A DNA stretch of 64,000 bases from Limimaricola sp027213785 (lineage in GTDB: Bacteria > Pseudomonadota > Alphaproteobacteria > Rhodobacterales > Rhodobacteraceae): NCBI RefSeq assembly GCF_050847355.1, contig NZ_CP193755.1:2604001-2668000 (forward strand), given 5' to 3'. Made by a program: the position numbers and the translations under genes. The stretch's first letter is position 1. Each line of letters opens with the position of its first letter. The notes beneath the pieces were generated by a model, which saw nothing but the letters and a program-made list of their open reading frames with translations, searched no databases and was not told the origin of the DNA. Shown here in pieces: positions 1 through 11,038 of this stretch.

Positions 1-975
1 ATGCGGCGAATGCTCCTCGGTGGTGGCGAGCTTCATGTGCAGGTCGCGCAGGAGCACCAGCACGCCGCGCCCTTCTTCGGCGATGACCTGCATCGCGTCG
101 CCGAATTCGCGGGCCCGGCCCTTGGGGCCGGTGCCCACCACGTCGAGCATCGGATCGAGCGTGTGCATCCGCGTCAGCACCGGCGCATCGCCCGAGATGT
201 CACCCTTGATCAGCGCGATGTGCTCGGCGCCCTGGGTGGTGTCGGTATAGACACGCAGGGTCCAGTCGCCGCCGAACTCGCTCTGGATCTGCTGCTCGTC
301 GCGCAGCCGCACGAGGTTGTCGTGGCGCCGGCGATAGGCGATCAGGTCGCTGATCGTGCCGATCTTGAGCGCGTGCTTCTGTGCGAAGGCGACGAGGTCG
401 GGCAGACGGGCCATGGTCCCGTCCTCCTTCATGATCTCGCAGATCACGCCGGAGGGGTTCAGCCCCGCGAGACGCGAGATGTCGACGGCGGCCTCGGTAT
501 GACCGGCGCGCACCAGTACCCCGCCCTCGCGGGCGCGCAGCGGGAACACGTGGCCCGGCGTGGCGATGTCGGCGGCGGTCTTCGAGGCATCGATCGCCAC
601 CGCCACGGTGAGCGCCCGGTCATGCGCCGAGATGCCGGTCGAGACGCCGTCGCGCGCCTCGATCGAGACCGTGAAGGCGGTCTCGTGGCGCGAGGAGTTG
701 TTGGTGGACATCAAGGGCAGCCCCAGCGCATCGATGCGCGAGCCCGGCATCGACAGGCAGATCAGGCCGCGGCCATGGGTGGCCATGAAGTTGATCGCGT
801 CGGGCGTCGCCATCTGCGCCGGGATCACCAGGTCGCCTTCGTTCTCGCGGTCCTCGTGATCGACGAGAATGAACATGCGCCCGTTGCGCGCGTCGTTGAT
901 GATCTCCTCGATCGGGCTGATCGCGTCGGACCAGTCGCGCTCCACGGGGCCTGGGGTCTCGAAGCTTTCGGTCAC
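1..975 (-). CDS. ribB: 3,4-dihydroxy-2-butanone 4-phosphate synthase with RibA-like C-terminus (C-terminal end beyond window)
   Basis: This enzyme makes 3,4-dihydroxy-2-butanone 4-phosphate from ribulose 5-phosphate for riboflavin synthesis in the cytoplasm. Reading from a GTG at 975, 325 codons stay open to the window edge. The N-terminal half carries the RibB signature DHEDRENEGDL near residue 39, then RHETAFTVSIEA and GHTEAAVDISRLAGL. After about residue 205 the sequence resembles GTP cyclohydrolase II (RibA), an arrangement common in alphaproteobacteria where this half is often degenerate. The cut end prevents judging its catalytic residues. The next gene upstream on the same strand is thiN, about 120 bp away. 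I saw no FMN riboswitch in that gap. Confidence 0.93.
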   Translation of the reverse strand, partial: MTESFETPGPVERDWSDAISPIEEIINDARNGRMFILVDHEDRENEGDLVIPAQMATPDAINFMATHGRGLICLSMPGSRIDALGLPLMSTNNSSRHETAFTVSIEARDGVSTGISAHDRALTVAVAIDASKTAADIATPGHVFPLRAREGGVLVRAGHTEAAVDISRLAGLNPSGVICEIMKEDGTMARLPDLVAFAQKHALKIGTISDLIAYRRRHDNLVRLRDEQQIQSEFGGDWTLRVYTDTTQGAEHIALIKGDISGDAPVLTRMHTLDPMLDVVGTGPKGRAREFGDAMQVIAEEGRGVLVLLRDLHMKLATTEEHSPH

Positions 976-1097
976 TGGCGATTCCTGACGATATTGGGGC
1001 CGAGGCGGGGATGCTGGTGCAGATAACGGCTGGGGCCGGTTTTGCAAAGCCCGCAAGGCTGCGCGCCGGGTTGACCTCGCGCGGGGAGCAGGTGCGC

Positions 1098-1769
1098 TCA
1101 GCGCGGCGGCCAGCCCTCCGGCGCACTCTTGAGTCCCGCCAGCACCGCGTCGAGCGCGGCGCGCGGCGCGATGGCCAACATCAAAGGCGCGTCGACCCGC
1201 AGCCGCACGGGCCCGGTCACCTCGTTCGAGGTGCCGATGCGTTGCGCCGGTGAGAAGGCGATGCCCGCCGTGGGCCAGCGCAGCCCCTCGGAGACGCAGC
1301 CGACCTCGCCCATCGGGAACAGCGAGAAGGGCTGTCCCGGCACGAGGTCGAGCGCGATCTCGGGCGGGCAGAGAAACACCAGGCTCTCGGTACCGATCAG
1401 CAGGCAGCGCCGGTCGGGCCGCGCGGCAAGCACGTGAAACGCCGCCAACTCGTGATCGAGACGACCGCCCGTAAAGCCCACCGCCAGCACCAACCCCGCC
1501 TTGATGTTCCTGAGCGCCTTGTCGAAATCGGTGCTGTCCTGCTCGGCGATCTCGTGCAGCCGGTCGGCGAAACGGGCGGCGGCATCGCCGAGGCTGTCCA
1601 TGTCGCCGATCACGGCGCGGGGCTCCAGCCCGGCGGCGGCGGCGTGGCGCGCGCCGCCATCGGCCGCGACGAGCACCGGCGCGCGCGCCAGAGCCAGCGC
1701 GAGGTCCCCCTCGCCGAGGGCCCCGCCCCCCAATAGAGTAACCTCATTGGCGCACTGGACAATCGTCAC
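1098..1769 (-). CDS. thiN: Thiamine diphosphokinase
   Basis: The enzyme transfers pyrophosphate from ATP to thiamine, giving thiamine diphosphate. The 223-residue length fits the family. Visible family motifs are ADGGA (36-40), GDMDS (55-59), DSTDFDKAL (78-86) and GFTGGRLDHELA (about 98-109), which together form the ATP and thiamine site. The start is a GTG at 1769; no nearby in-frame ATG keeps the N-terminal beta strand LLGGG in a normal position. It reads in the same direction as ribB, so two cofactor genes sit together, but a gap of about 120 bp leaves co-transcription open. Confidence 0.93.
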   Translation of the reverse strand: MTIVQCANEVTLLGGGALGEGDLALALARAPVLVAADGGARHAAAAGLEPRAVIGDMDSLGDAAARFADRLHEIAEQDSTDFDKALRNIKAGLVLAVGFTGGRLDHELAAFHVLAARPDRRCLLIGTESLVFLCPPEIALDLVPGQPFSLFPMGEVGCVSEGLRWPTAGIAFSPAQRIGTSNEVTGPVRLRVDAPLMLAIAPRAALDAVLAGLKSAPEGWPPR

Positions 1770-1912
1770 GGCCTTCCCCCATCATCCCCGCGAACCAAAC
1801 GGTCGGCCGCGGTTTTGCCATGAAATCATCCCACGGCCACCCATGTCGTGATCCCGTTTCAAACCTATTCACTGCTACATCGGGACGGACAGGGTAGAAA
1901 GCGAGCACTCAG

Positions 1913-4120
1913 ATGGTTGGATCAAGCAAGATACTCACGGTGTCCTACGGGACCTTTTCCTGCACGCTGGAGGGGTTCGACGACTCGTTCGACACGATGA
2001 AGGCCATCGCCGAGTATTTCCGCGATCTGGCCGCCGATGACCGTTACTTCGGGGCCGAACCCCCGACCCCGGATGCCGAGATGCTGGCGCGCATCGCCGA
2101 GCGCGAAGTCGCACGCCGGGTCGAGGCCCGCACCGAATCGAGCGGCATCGTGCTGCGCGCGGGTCAGGCCCTGCCGCCGATGGCCCCGACGGCCAGCCCG
2201 GCGCCCCAGCCTTCCGCGCAGCCCGCTCCGCAGGCCCAGCAGCCCCAGCCGGCCCCCGCGCCCGAAACGCAGGAGCAGGGCGAGCCGCAGGCGGAACCCG
2301 CGCCGCAGCCCGTCGCCGAGGCGCCGCGCGAGGCCGAGCCGCAGCCGACCCAGCAACCCGCCCAGGCGGAACGCCCCGCCGCGCCGCAGGGGGCGCCGCG
2401 TCCCGAAACCGCCGAGCAGGCGCCCGCCCCGGCGCAGCCGCGCCCTGCCCCGCAGCGCCCGGCCATGGATGGCGACAGCGTCGCGGCCAAGCTACAGCGC
2501 ATCCGCGCCGTGGTCGGCCGCCAGCCTTCCTTTGCCAGCGATGAGGAGGAGGAGGACATCGCGCCCGCCTCCCGCCAGCGCCCCGCCGCCGGGCTGTTCG
2601 ACACGGCCCCCGTCCGGACCCCCAGGCCTGCCGCTCCGCAACCGGCCGCGACCGAGCCCGCAGCGGAGAAGGAGCAGAAGCAGGAGCCCGCGGAGGCCGA
2701 ATCCTCTTCGGCCCAGTCGAGCGAGCCGGCGGCGGAACAGACCGACGCGGCGCGCCCGGCACGCGCCCGCGTGGTGCGGATGCGCAAGGCCGATTTCGAA
2801 CGCGCCGTCGCGCGCGGTGAAGCGCATCGGGCCGTGAGCGAGGCGACCGAAGCCGCGCCATCCCAAGCCGAAGCCTCGGACGCGGTTTCCGACGACGCGG
2901 ATGCCGACGCCGACATCATGGCGGCCCTCGCACGGCAGGACGCCGAGGAGGCCGTACGCGAAACGGATGAGACGGCAGCCGCCGCCGAGACCTCGCAGGA
3001 GGACATGACGCCTTCGACCAGCGAGGACGCGGACCTGTCGTCCGAGGCCGAGCGGGCGTTGCTGGAAGAGCTGGCGGCGCTGGAGCGCGAGATGGGCGTC
3101 GGCCAGGATGGCCCCGCCTCCCAGGAGATCGCGGCAGACGAATCATCCGTCGCGGAGAGCGAGGCCGAGAGCGCCGAAATCGAAACCCGGGATGCGGATG
3201 CCGATCTCGAAGCCGCGGTGGCGGCGCTGTCGGACGAGGATGAGGATCAGGACGACGCGGCGGCACCGACCGAGACTTCGGCCGAGGCCAAACCCGATGA
3301 AGACGAAGCCGTCGAAGCCGAGGTCAAGGTCGAGGCACCGCAGGACGATGTCGCGGGCGCGGCCCGGTCGGCGGCGCATCATGCGCTGGCCACCGACGAG
3401 GCCGACCTGTCGCGCATCATGTCCGCCACGGATGCCCGCATGGCGGACCCCGAAACTGGCCGCCGCCGCGAATCGATCTCGCAGCTCAAGGCCGCCGTCG
3501 CCGCCACCGAGGCCGCCCGCCGTCTGGGAGATGTGGAACGCCCCGCCAAGGTGGAGGAAGCGTTCCGCGACGATCTGCGCCAGGCGGTCCGGCCGCGCCG
3601 ACCGGCGCTGCCGCCGCGCGGTCACGACGAGGCCGCAGAGGCCCGGCCCGAGCGGCCGCGCCCCGCGCCGCTCAAGCTGGTTGCCGCCCAGCGCGTCGAT
3701 CTGAGCGACACGCCCTCGCAGGAGCGCGCCGCACCGGTGCGGCCGCGCCGGGTCTCCGTCGCCGATACCAGCGAACCGGCGCCGCAGCCCGCCCGCCCCG
3801 CGACCAGTGCGGAGCCGACCTCGGCCCCGACCCCTTCCGAGAGCTTCTCGGCCTTCGCGGCGCGAATGGGCGCGCAGGAGCTGGGCGAACTTCTGGAAGC
3901 CGCCGCCGCCTATGCCGCCTTCATCGAGGGGGCCGAGGATGTCTCGCGCCCGCAACTGATGGAGCGGGTGCGCGAGGCAAGCCCGGAACCGGTCAGCCGC
4001 GAGGACGGGCTGCGCAGCTTCGGCACGCTGCTGCGGCAGGGTGCGCTGACGCGGGTGCGCAGCGGCCGCTTCGCCGTGGCGCCGTCGAGCCGCTTCAACC
4101 CGCAGCGCCGCGCCGGCTGA
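1913..4120 (+). CDS. Large acidic low-complexity protein, function unknown
   Basis: This 735-residue protein has a folded-looking N-terminus (about residues 1-65, with the sequence TVSYGTFSCTLEGFDDSFD) that looks like a conserved domain of Rhodobacterales hypothetical proteins. A long stretch (about 85-600) is rich in Ala, Pro, Glu, Gln and Asp and is probably disordered. A compact C-terminal segment (about 640-735) contains FAARMGAQELGELLEAAAAY and ends in a basic tail. I see no signal peptide and no membrane segment, so a cytoplasmic scaffold or partner-binding role is plausible but not shown. The gene stands alone between thiN (divergent) and the convergent DUF2842/purA pair. The low-complexity part causes very long spurious frames on both strands. 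Confidence 0.8.
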   Translation: MVGSSKILTVSYGTFSCTLEGFDDSFDTMKAIAEYFRDLAADDRYFGAEPPTPDAEMLARIAEREVARRVEARTESSGIVLRAGQALPPMAPTASPAPQPSAQPAPQAQQPQPAPAPETQEQGEPQAEPAPQPVAEAPREAEPQPTQQPAQAERPAAPQGAPRPETAEQAPAPAQPRPAPQRPAMDGDSVAAKLQRIRAVVGRQPSFASDEEEEDIAPASRQRPAAGLFDTAPVRTPRPAAPQPAATEPAAEKEQKQEPAEAESSSAQSSEPAAEQTDAARPARARVVRMRKADFERAVARGEAHRAVSEATEAAPSQAEASDAVSDDADADADIMAALARQDAEEAVRETDETAAAAETSQEDMTPSTSEDADLSSEAERALLEELAALEREMGVGQDGPASQEIAADESSVAESEAESAEIETRDADADLEAAVAALSDEDEDQDDAAAPTETSAEAKPDEDEAVEAEVKVEAPQDDVAGAARSAAHHALATDEADLSRIMSATDARMADPETGRRRESISQLKAAVAATEAARRLGDVERPAKVEEAFRDDLRQAVRPRRPALPPRGHDEAAEARPERPRPAPLKLVAAQRVDLSDTPSQERAAPVRPRRVSVADTSEPAPQPARPATSAEPTSAPTPSESFSAFAARMGAQELGELLEAAAAYAAFIEGAEDVSRPQLMERVREASPEPVSREDGLRSFGTLLRQGALTRVRSGRFAVAPSSRFNPQRRAG

Positions 4121-4137
4121 GCTTGGCCACATGACAT

Positions 4138-4177
4138 GCGAAAAAGGGCGGCACCGCACGGTGCCGCCCTTTTTCGC
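4138..4177. terminator. Bidirectional hairpin terminator
   Basis: GCGAAAAAGGGCGGCACC pairs with GGTGCCGCCCTTTTTCGC across a very short loop, giving a long perfect stem flanked by A and T runs on the two sides. It lies between the stop codons of two convergent genes (4120 and 4198), so it can end transcription from both. Confidence 0.9.
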
Positions 4178-4197
4178 GTCTCGGCTCGACGCCGGTC

Positions 4198-4431
4198 TCA
4201 GCCGTCGTCCCGCTCTTCCGGATCCGCCTTGCCGACGCCGAGAAAGATCCGTCGGAACGGCAGTGCCCATACCAGGCCGAGGCCGACATAAATCGCCAGC
4301 TCGACCAGGATCGAGGGCCGCTCGATCAGCCCGACCAGCGTGATCGCCACCACGATGTAACCCGGCAGGCCGACCAGCAGAATCAGGAGCGACAGACGTC
4401 GCCGCGCCTTGTGGCTGAGCTTTCGCGCCAT
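4198..4431 (-). CDS. DUF2842 family small membrane protein
   Basis: The 77-residue product starts MARKLSHKARRRLSLL and has two predicted membrane helices (about 13-34 and 40-60) followed by FRRIFLGVGKADP. This matches DUF2842 proteins, short inner-membrane proteins of unknown function found in Rhodobacterales and other alphaproteobacteria. The ATG at 4431 lies 7 bp after the purA stop codon, so it is very probably translated from the purA transcript. An upstream in-frame start at 4479 would overlap purA and adds a non-conserved leader, so I rejected it. Confidence 0.85.
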   Translation of the reverse strand: MARKLSHKARRRLSLLILLVGLPGYIVVAITLVGLIERPSILVELAIYVGLGLVWALPFRRIFLGVGKADPEERDDG

Positions 4432-4438
4432 GCCCGCC

Positions 4439-5731
<1,293 letters not shown>

Positions 5732-5905
5732 GGACGTACCCTCTCCGGTCTTTCAATCCGGCGTCCCTATAGCGCCGGGCGCGGCTCCGCGAAACCGCAA
5801 ACTGGCCCGCGACCTCCGGCCCCGCCCACTTCGGGGTTGCGACAGAGGCCGCCCTCTTCTAGATACGGCGCGTTCCGCCCCACCCCGCCGCACGCAGAGG
5901 TCCGC

Positions 5906-6262
5906 ATGGAAAACGTCGTCCTGATCGTCCACCTGATCCTCGCCTTGTCGCTGATCGGCGTGGTTCTGCTGCAGCGTTCCGAAGGCGGCGGCCTCGGCAT
6001 GGGCGGTGGCGGCGGCGGCGTGATGTCGGGCCGCGCGGCCGCGACCGCGCTGGGCAAGGTCACCTGGGGCCTCGCCGCGGCCTTCATCGTCACCTCGATC
6101 GCGCTGACGATCATCGCCGCCGAGAACTCGGCCGGCGGTTCGGTGCTCGACCGGCTGACCGCCGGGACCCCGGCGGAAGAGGATGCGCCCGCCACCGATC
6201 TGGGTGACAGCCTGCTGCCGCCCGCGCCGACCGACGGCCCCGTCGTGCCGCTGGCCGAGTAA
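5906..6262 (+). CDS. secG: Preprotein translocase subunit SecG
   Basis: SecG is the small accessory subunit of the SecYEG channel in the inner membrane. The 118-residue protein has two hydrophobic segments (about 3-22 and 52-72) joined by the typical QRSEGGGLGMGGGGGG loop, followed by a Pro/Ala/Asp-rich cytoplasmic tail, as in other alphaproteobacterial SecG. The ATG at 5906 is chosen because it gives the standard N-terminus MENVVLIVHLILALSLIG. It precedes pyrG, a neighbour arrangement often seen in alphaproteobacteria. Confidence 0.95.
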   Translation: MENVVLIVHLILALSLIGVVLLQRSEGGGLGMGGGGGGVMSGRAAATALGKVTWGLAAAFIVTSIALTIIAAENSAGGSVLDRLTAGTPAEEDAPATDLGDSLLPPAPTDGPVVPLAE

Positions 6263-6356
6263 AGGCCACCCACAACCACTGGGCGTTGGCCGATTTCGGC
6301 CACATGATCTTGCGCCCCCGGTTGCGGTCACGGGCCGAATCCGGATATCCTCAAAT

Positions 6357-6423
6357 CCCGTGATGCCGCGAAGCCTTCGTTTCGCGGCAGTCTTCCATTC
6401 GATGCTCATTCGACGATCACGGG
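6357..6423 (+). other. Nested inverted repeats in the pyrG leader
   Basis: TGCCGCGAA (6364-6372) and TTCGCGGCA (6381-6389) form a perfect 9-bp stem that may end secG transcripts. An outer pair, CCCGTGAT (6357-6364) and ATCACGGG (6416-6423), can enclose it and would take in the G-rich stretch just before the pyrG start. It could be a weak terminator or a translational control structure; the sequence alone does not decide. Confidence 0.4.
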
Positions 6424-6435
6424 GTACTTCCGACC

Positions 6436-8079
<1,644 letters not shown>

Positions 8080-8100
8080 GTACGGCGTCTTCGGAATTCG

Positions 8101-8131
8101 AAAGGGCCGATCCGAGAGGACCGGCCCATTT
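8101..8131. terminator. Hairpin terminator after pyrG
   Basis: GGGCCGATCC and GGACCGGCCC form a 10-position stem with one mismatch around a GAGA loop, followed by ATTTC. It lies between the stop codons of pyrG and the convergent GNAT gene and probably serves both. Confidence 0.65.
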
Positions 8132-8141
8132 CATATCCGCC

Positions 8142-8621
8142 TCAGGTGTCCCCTTCGACCGTAACGAGATGCGGCGCGAGGCCCGCCTTGCCCAGCATCG
8201 CCGCAGAAGCCTCGTTGAAAGCGTAATGATGCGCCCGGAGCCTATCGATCCCGGCGGCGCGCAGCCGCGCCTTCACCTCGGCGACGAGGTGCGACCCGAT
8301 GCCGGCGCCGCGGCAGTTTGCATCGACCACGATATGCTTGAGCAGACCGTTGCGCCGCGGCTTCAGCAGCGGCTTGGCAGGGACCTCCTCGATCTCGAAC
8401 ACGGCACAGCCGACCATTTCGCCTTTTGCTGACATTGCGGCGAGCGCCACCACCCCCTCACCGGCTAGCCATTCCTCCAGGAACGCCGTGTAGGAGGCAT
8501 CGTCGTGATCGGTCCGGAAAATCCGCGGCTGCCTCGCGGCATGGAAATCCTGTCCCTGCCGCAGCAGCGGCAGGAGGCTCGCTGCCTCCTCGGCCGGTAC
8601 CTGCCGGATCGTCAGCGTCAT
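8142..8621 (-). CDS. GNAT family N-acetyltransferase
   Basis: The 159-residue protein has the GNAT fold pattern: N-terminal MTLTIRQVPAEE, a beta strand GCAVFEIEEVP, then KHIVVDANCRGAGIGSHLV, in which RGAGIG is the acetyl-CoA pyrophosphate-binding loop (Q/RxxGxG/A), and a C-terminal HHYAFNEASAAMLGKAGL. The substrate cannot be told; such enzymes acetylate small amines, amino acids or protein N-termini. The ATG at 8621 gives the normal family length; the longer frame to 8750 runs into the neighbouring gene and adds a Gly/Ser-rich leader without support. Confidence 0.85.
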   Translation of the reverse strand: MTLTIRQVPAEEAASLLPLLRQGQDFHAARQPRIFRTDHDDASYTAFLEEWLAGEGVVALAAMSAKGEMVGCAVFEIEEVPAKPLLKPRRNGLLKHIVVDANCRGAGIGSHLVAEVKARLRAAGIDRLRAHHYAFNEASAAMLGKAGLAPHLVTVEGDT

Positions 8622-8691
8622 CACATCACTCCGCACGTTGCGTCCCGCCCCCAAGGCCATGCCGTGCAGCCGAGGGACAAAGCCGCCTGAT

Positions 8692-9474
8692 TCAGAACCG
8701 GAAATCGATCCGCCGGGTGATCCCCAGCCGCGCGCCGAGTTGTTCCTCATCCTCGGTGATGGGGCTGTCGGCGGCGTCGTTCAGCAGCCGCTCATAGGTG
8801 ACGGCGCCGTCGAGACCCCAGTTCTCGCTGAACGCGTAGATGCCGCCGACCTCGATTCCGGCCGAGATCAGCCCGCCATCGGCATCGAAGCCGGGCGTTC
8901 CAAAATAGGTCTGGGCGTAGTCGTCCTCGGCGAAGAGCGCGCGCGGCCCGGCGCGCAGGGTCAGCCGCTCGGTCGGGTAGGCATAGACGTCGGCGCCCAG
9001 CTCGGCCACGAAGCTTTCATGCCCGCCGAAACCGCGCCGGACATCCGCGAAAACGCCGAAATTGCGGGTGTCGTATCCCGCGCCCAGCCCCAGCTCCAGT
9101 GCCGCATCGACGTCGTCGAGCCCGGCCATGCCGTCGACATCATCGGCGTCGCGCTCGCCGATATAGCGGAACGAGCCGCGCAGCCCGAAGCCGGTCGAGA
9201 CGAAATCCGGGTCGTCATTGCCGATGTCGAGGGGGCCGAAGCGCAGCCGGTCGAGCGCGAAACCGAGATCCGGACCGGTCTCGTAATCATCCGAGCCGAA
9301 ATACTCCGGCGAGACCGCGACGCCGCCGCGCAGCGTGAAGGCGAGCACCCGGCCGGGGGCCGCCGGTGCGGGCGGGGCGGGCACGATGACCGGATCGGCG
9401 ACCGGCTGGTCCAGCGCCCCCGCCATGGCAGGCAGAGGTGCGAGGGCGATGGCGAGAAGCGGGAGGCGGCGCAT
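8692..9474 (-). CDS. MipA/OmpV family outer membrane protein
   Basis: The 260-residue product has a Sec signal peptide (MRRLPLLAIALAPLPAMA) followed by a Pro/Ala linker and alternating amphipathic strands typical of an outer-membrane beta barrel. It contains GGVAVSPEYFGSDDYETGP, the usual first strands of MipA/OmpV proteins, and ends GITRRIDFRF with the terminal Phe recognised by the BAM machinery. MipA was described as a scaffold for murein enzymes in E. coli, but most family members have no proven function. The gene is divergent from rlmJ. The start at 9474 is chosen because it begins the signal peptide. Confidence 0.88.
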   Translation of the reverse strand: MRRLPLLAIALAPLPAMAGALDQPVADPVIVPAPPAPAAPGRVLAFTLRGGVAVSPEYFGSDDYETGPDLGFALDRLRFGPLDIGNDDPDFVSTGFGLRGSFRYIGERDADDVDGMAGLDDVDAALELGLGAGYDTRNFGVFADVRRGFGGHESFVAELGADVYAYPTERLTLRAGPRALFAEDDYAQTYFGTPGFDADGGLISAGIEVGGIYAFSENWGLDGAVTYERLLNDAADSPITEDEEQLGARLGITRRIDFRF

Positions 9475-9655
9475 GACGGGTCCTTTTCGATGAGGCTTGG
9501 CCCGAAAGATACGCCGCGCGGGCGGCGAGGCAAACCGCGCAGGCATATCCCCCGCACGCGTGGCGCGCGGGCAACTCCCTAGCGCGCTCGACGTGCGGGC
9601 CACGGCTTGCCCCGCGCCCGCCCCGCCGCTAGTGCGGGGCCCGAAGGAGACGCCC

Positions 9656-10441
9656 ATGCTGTCCTACCAGCACGCCTATCACGCCGGGAACCTCGCCGAT
9701 GTGCACAAGCACGCGCTGCTGGCATGGATGCTCGCCTATCTGACGCGCAAGCCGAAACCGCTGAGCTATATCGAGAGCCATGCGGGGCGCGCGCTCTACA
9801 GGCTCGACGCGGCCGAGGCCGCCAAGACCGGCGAGGCGGCGCAGGGCATCGCCCGGGTGGCGGGCTGGTTCGCCCCCGACCACTCCTATGCCCGGGTTCT
9901 GGAGGCGACCCGTGCCGAGCACGGCGCCCATGCCTATCCGGGTTCACCCGAGATCGCGGCGCGGCTGCTGCGCGCCGACGACCGGCTGCACCTCGCCGAG
10001 CTGCATCCGCAGGAACACGCGGCACTGCAGGCCGCCATGGCGGGCCGCGCCCAGGTGCACCGCCGCGACGGCATAGAGATGGCGGTGGCGCTGACCCCGC
10101 CGGAGCCGAGGCGCGGCGTGCTGCTGATCGACCCGAGTTGGGAGATCAAGGAGGATTACCGCGCCATCCCGCAGGCGATGCGGCGGATTTCGAAGAAATG
10201 GCCGGTCGGCACCCTCGTGCTGTGGTACCCCCTTTTGCGCGACGCGCCGCACGCGCCGATGCTGCGGACGCTAGAGCGCGACATTCCCGACGGCGTGCGC
10301 CACGAGGTCGCCTTTCCCCCGGCCCGCGCCGGGCATGGCATGACCGGCTCGGGCCTCTTCGTGGTCAACCCGCCCTACGGCTTCCACGCGCAGGCGCAAT
10401 GGCTGAGCGCGCGCTTCGCGACGCTGATGCCGCAGCGCTGA
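9656..10441 (+). CDS. rlmJ: 23S rRNA (adenine(2030)-N6)-methyltransferase RlmJ
   Basis: RlmJ methylates A2030 of 23S rRNA using S-adenosylmethionine. The 261-residue protein starts MLSYQHAYHAGNLADVHKH, the invariant RlmJ N-terminus, then YIESHAGRALY and the catalytic motif region LLIDPSWEIKEDY. The family usually shows DPPY there, so this protein has the variant DPSW. The C-terminal GSGLFVVNPPYGF is also typical. The family was earlier called DUF519/ComJ and linked to use of DNA as a carbon source. The start at 9656 fits the conserved N-terminus; longer frames reach into the mipA-like promoter region. Confidence 0.9.
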   Translation: MLSYQHAYHAGNLADVHKHALLAWMLAYLTRKPKPLSYIESHAGRALYRLDAAEAAKTGEAAQGIARVAGWFAPDHSYARVLEATRAEHGAHAYPGSPEIAARLLRADDRLHLAELHPQEHAALQAAMAGRAQVHRRDGIEMAVALTPPEPRRGVLLIDPSWEIKEDYRAIPQAMRRISKKWPVGTLVLWYPLLRDAPHAPMLRTLERDIPDGVRHEVAFPPARAGHGMTGSGLFVVNPPYGFHAQAQWLSARFATLMPQR

Positions 10442-10480
10442 GCCCTTTTCCCCGGGCCGGGGGCGGCTATATTCGCTCCC

Positions 10481-10927
10481 ATGTTTGCAGATCTCATCCG
10501 CCGCCTCACCGATCCCGCGCCCCAGCGCCTTCCCGATGCCGATGCGCGTCTCGCGCTGGGTGCACTTTTGGTGCGGATTGCCCGCGCCGACGGGCAGTAC
10601 AGCGCCGAGGAGGCGCGGCGCATCGACCGGATCCTCGGGACGCGCTACGCCCTGAGCGACGGCGCGGCCGCGGCGCTGCGGGCCGATTGCGAGGTGATGG
10701 AGGCGGAGGCCCCCGACACGGTGCGCTTTACCCGCGCGATCAAGGACGCGGTCTCCTACGAGGAACGCGAGGCGGTGATCGAGGCGCTGTGGGAGGTGGT
10801 TCTGGCCGATGGCCAGCGCGACGAGGAGGAGGACGCGCTGATGCGGATGGTCGCGCCGATGCTCGGCGTCTCGGATCCCGACAGCGCCCGCGCCCGCCAG
10901 CGCGCCGCCGGACGAATGCAAAGTTGA
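10481..10927 (+). CDS. TerB-like (tellurite resistance TerB family) protein
   Basis: The 148-residue protein is all alpha-helical and acidic. It shows the two TerB half-repeats: ALLVRIARADGQYSAEEARR (about 28-47) and ALWEVVLADGQRDEEED (about 101-117), each with an A(R/L)ADGQ acidic metal-binding loop. It has no signal peptide. TerB-like domains bind Ca2+ or other metals and occur far beyond tellurite resistance, so the name should not be read as a phenotype. It lies 39 bp after rlmJ on the same strand and may be co-transcribed. Confidence 0.85.
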   Translation: MFADLIRRLTDPAPQRLPDADARLALGALLVRIARADGQYSAEEARRIDRILGTRYALSDGAAAALRADCEVMEAEAPDTVRFTRAIKDAVSYEEREAVIEALWEVVLADGQRDEEEDALMRMVAPMLGVSDPDSARARQRAAGRMQS

Positions 10928-10998
10928 GAAAACCGATTTTCCGTGGCGTGCCTGACGCCGGGGCAAAGGGCTAGGCCCCGTTGCATTTCTTGTGAAAC

Positions 10999-11029
10999 TG
11001 TCCCCTACTCTCTCGCCAAACAGGGGACA
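10999..11029 (+). promoter_or_regulatory. Stem-loop covering the ribosome binding site of the ABC ATPase gene
   Basis: TGTCCCC (10999-11005) and GGGGACA (11023-11029) are perfect complements. The 3' arm is the purine-rich Shine-Dalgarno region (AGGGGA) ahead of the GTG start at 11039. Pairing would hide the ribosome binding site of the first gene of the operon. It is a visible inverted repeat; control of translation is inferred. Confidence 0.4.
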
Positions 11030-11038
11030 TGAGAGCAC

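Noticed and set aside
976..1097. Possible FMN riboswitch upstream of ribB
   Set aside because: I looked for the conserved RFN stems and the GGCGG/CCCC core and did not find them.
8961..9557. 198-residue Arg/Ser-rich frame overlapping the MipA-like gene
   Set aside because: Composition is typical of a frame shadow; the overlapping frame has a signal peptide and beta-barrel pattern.
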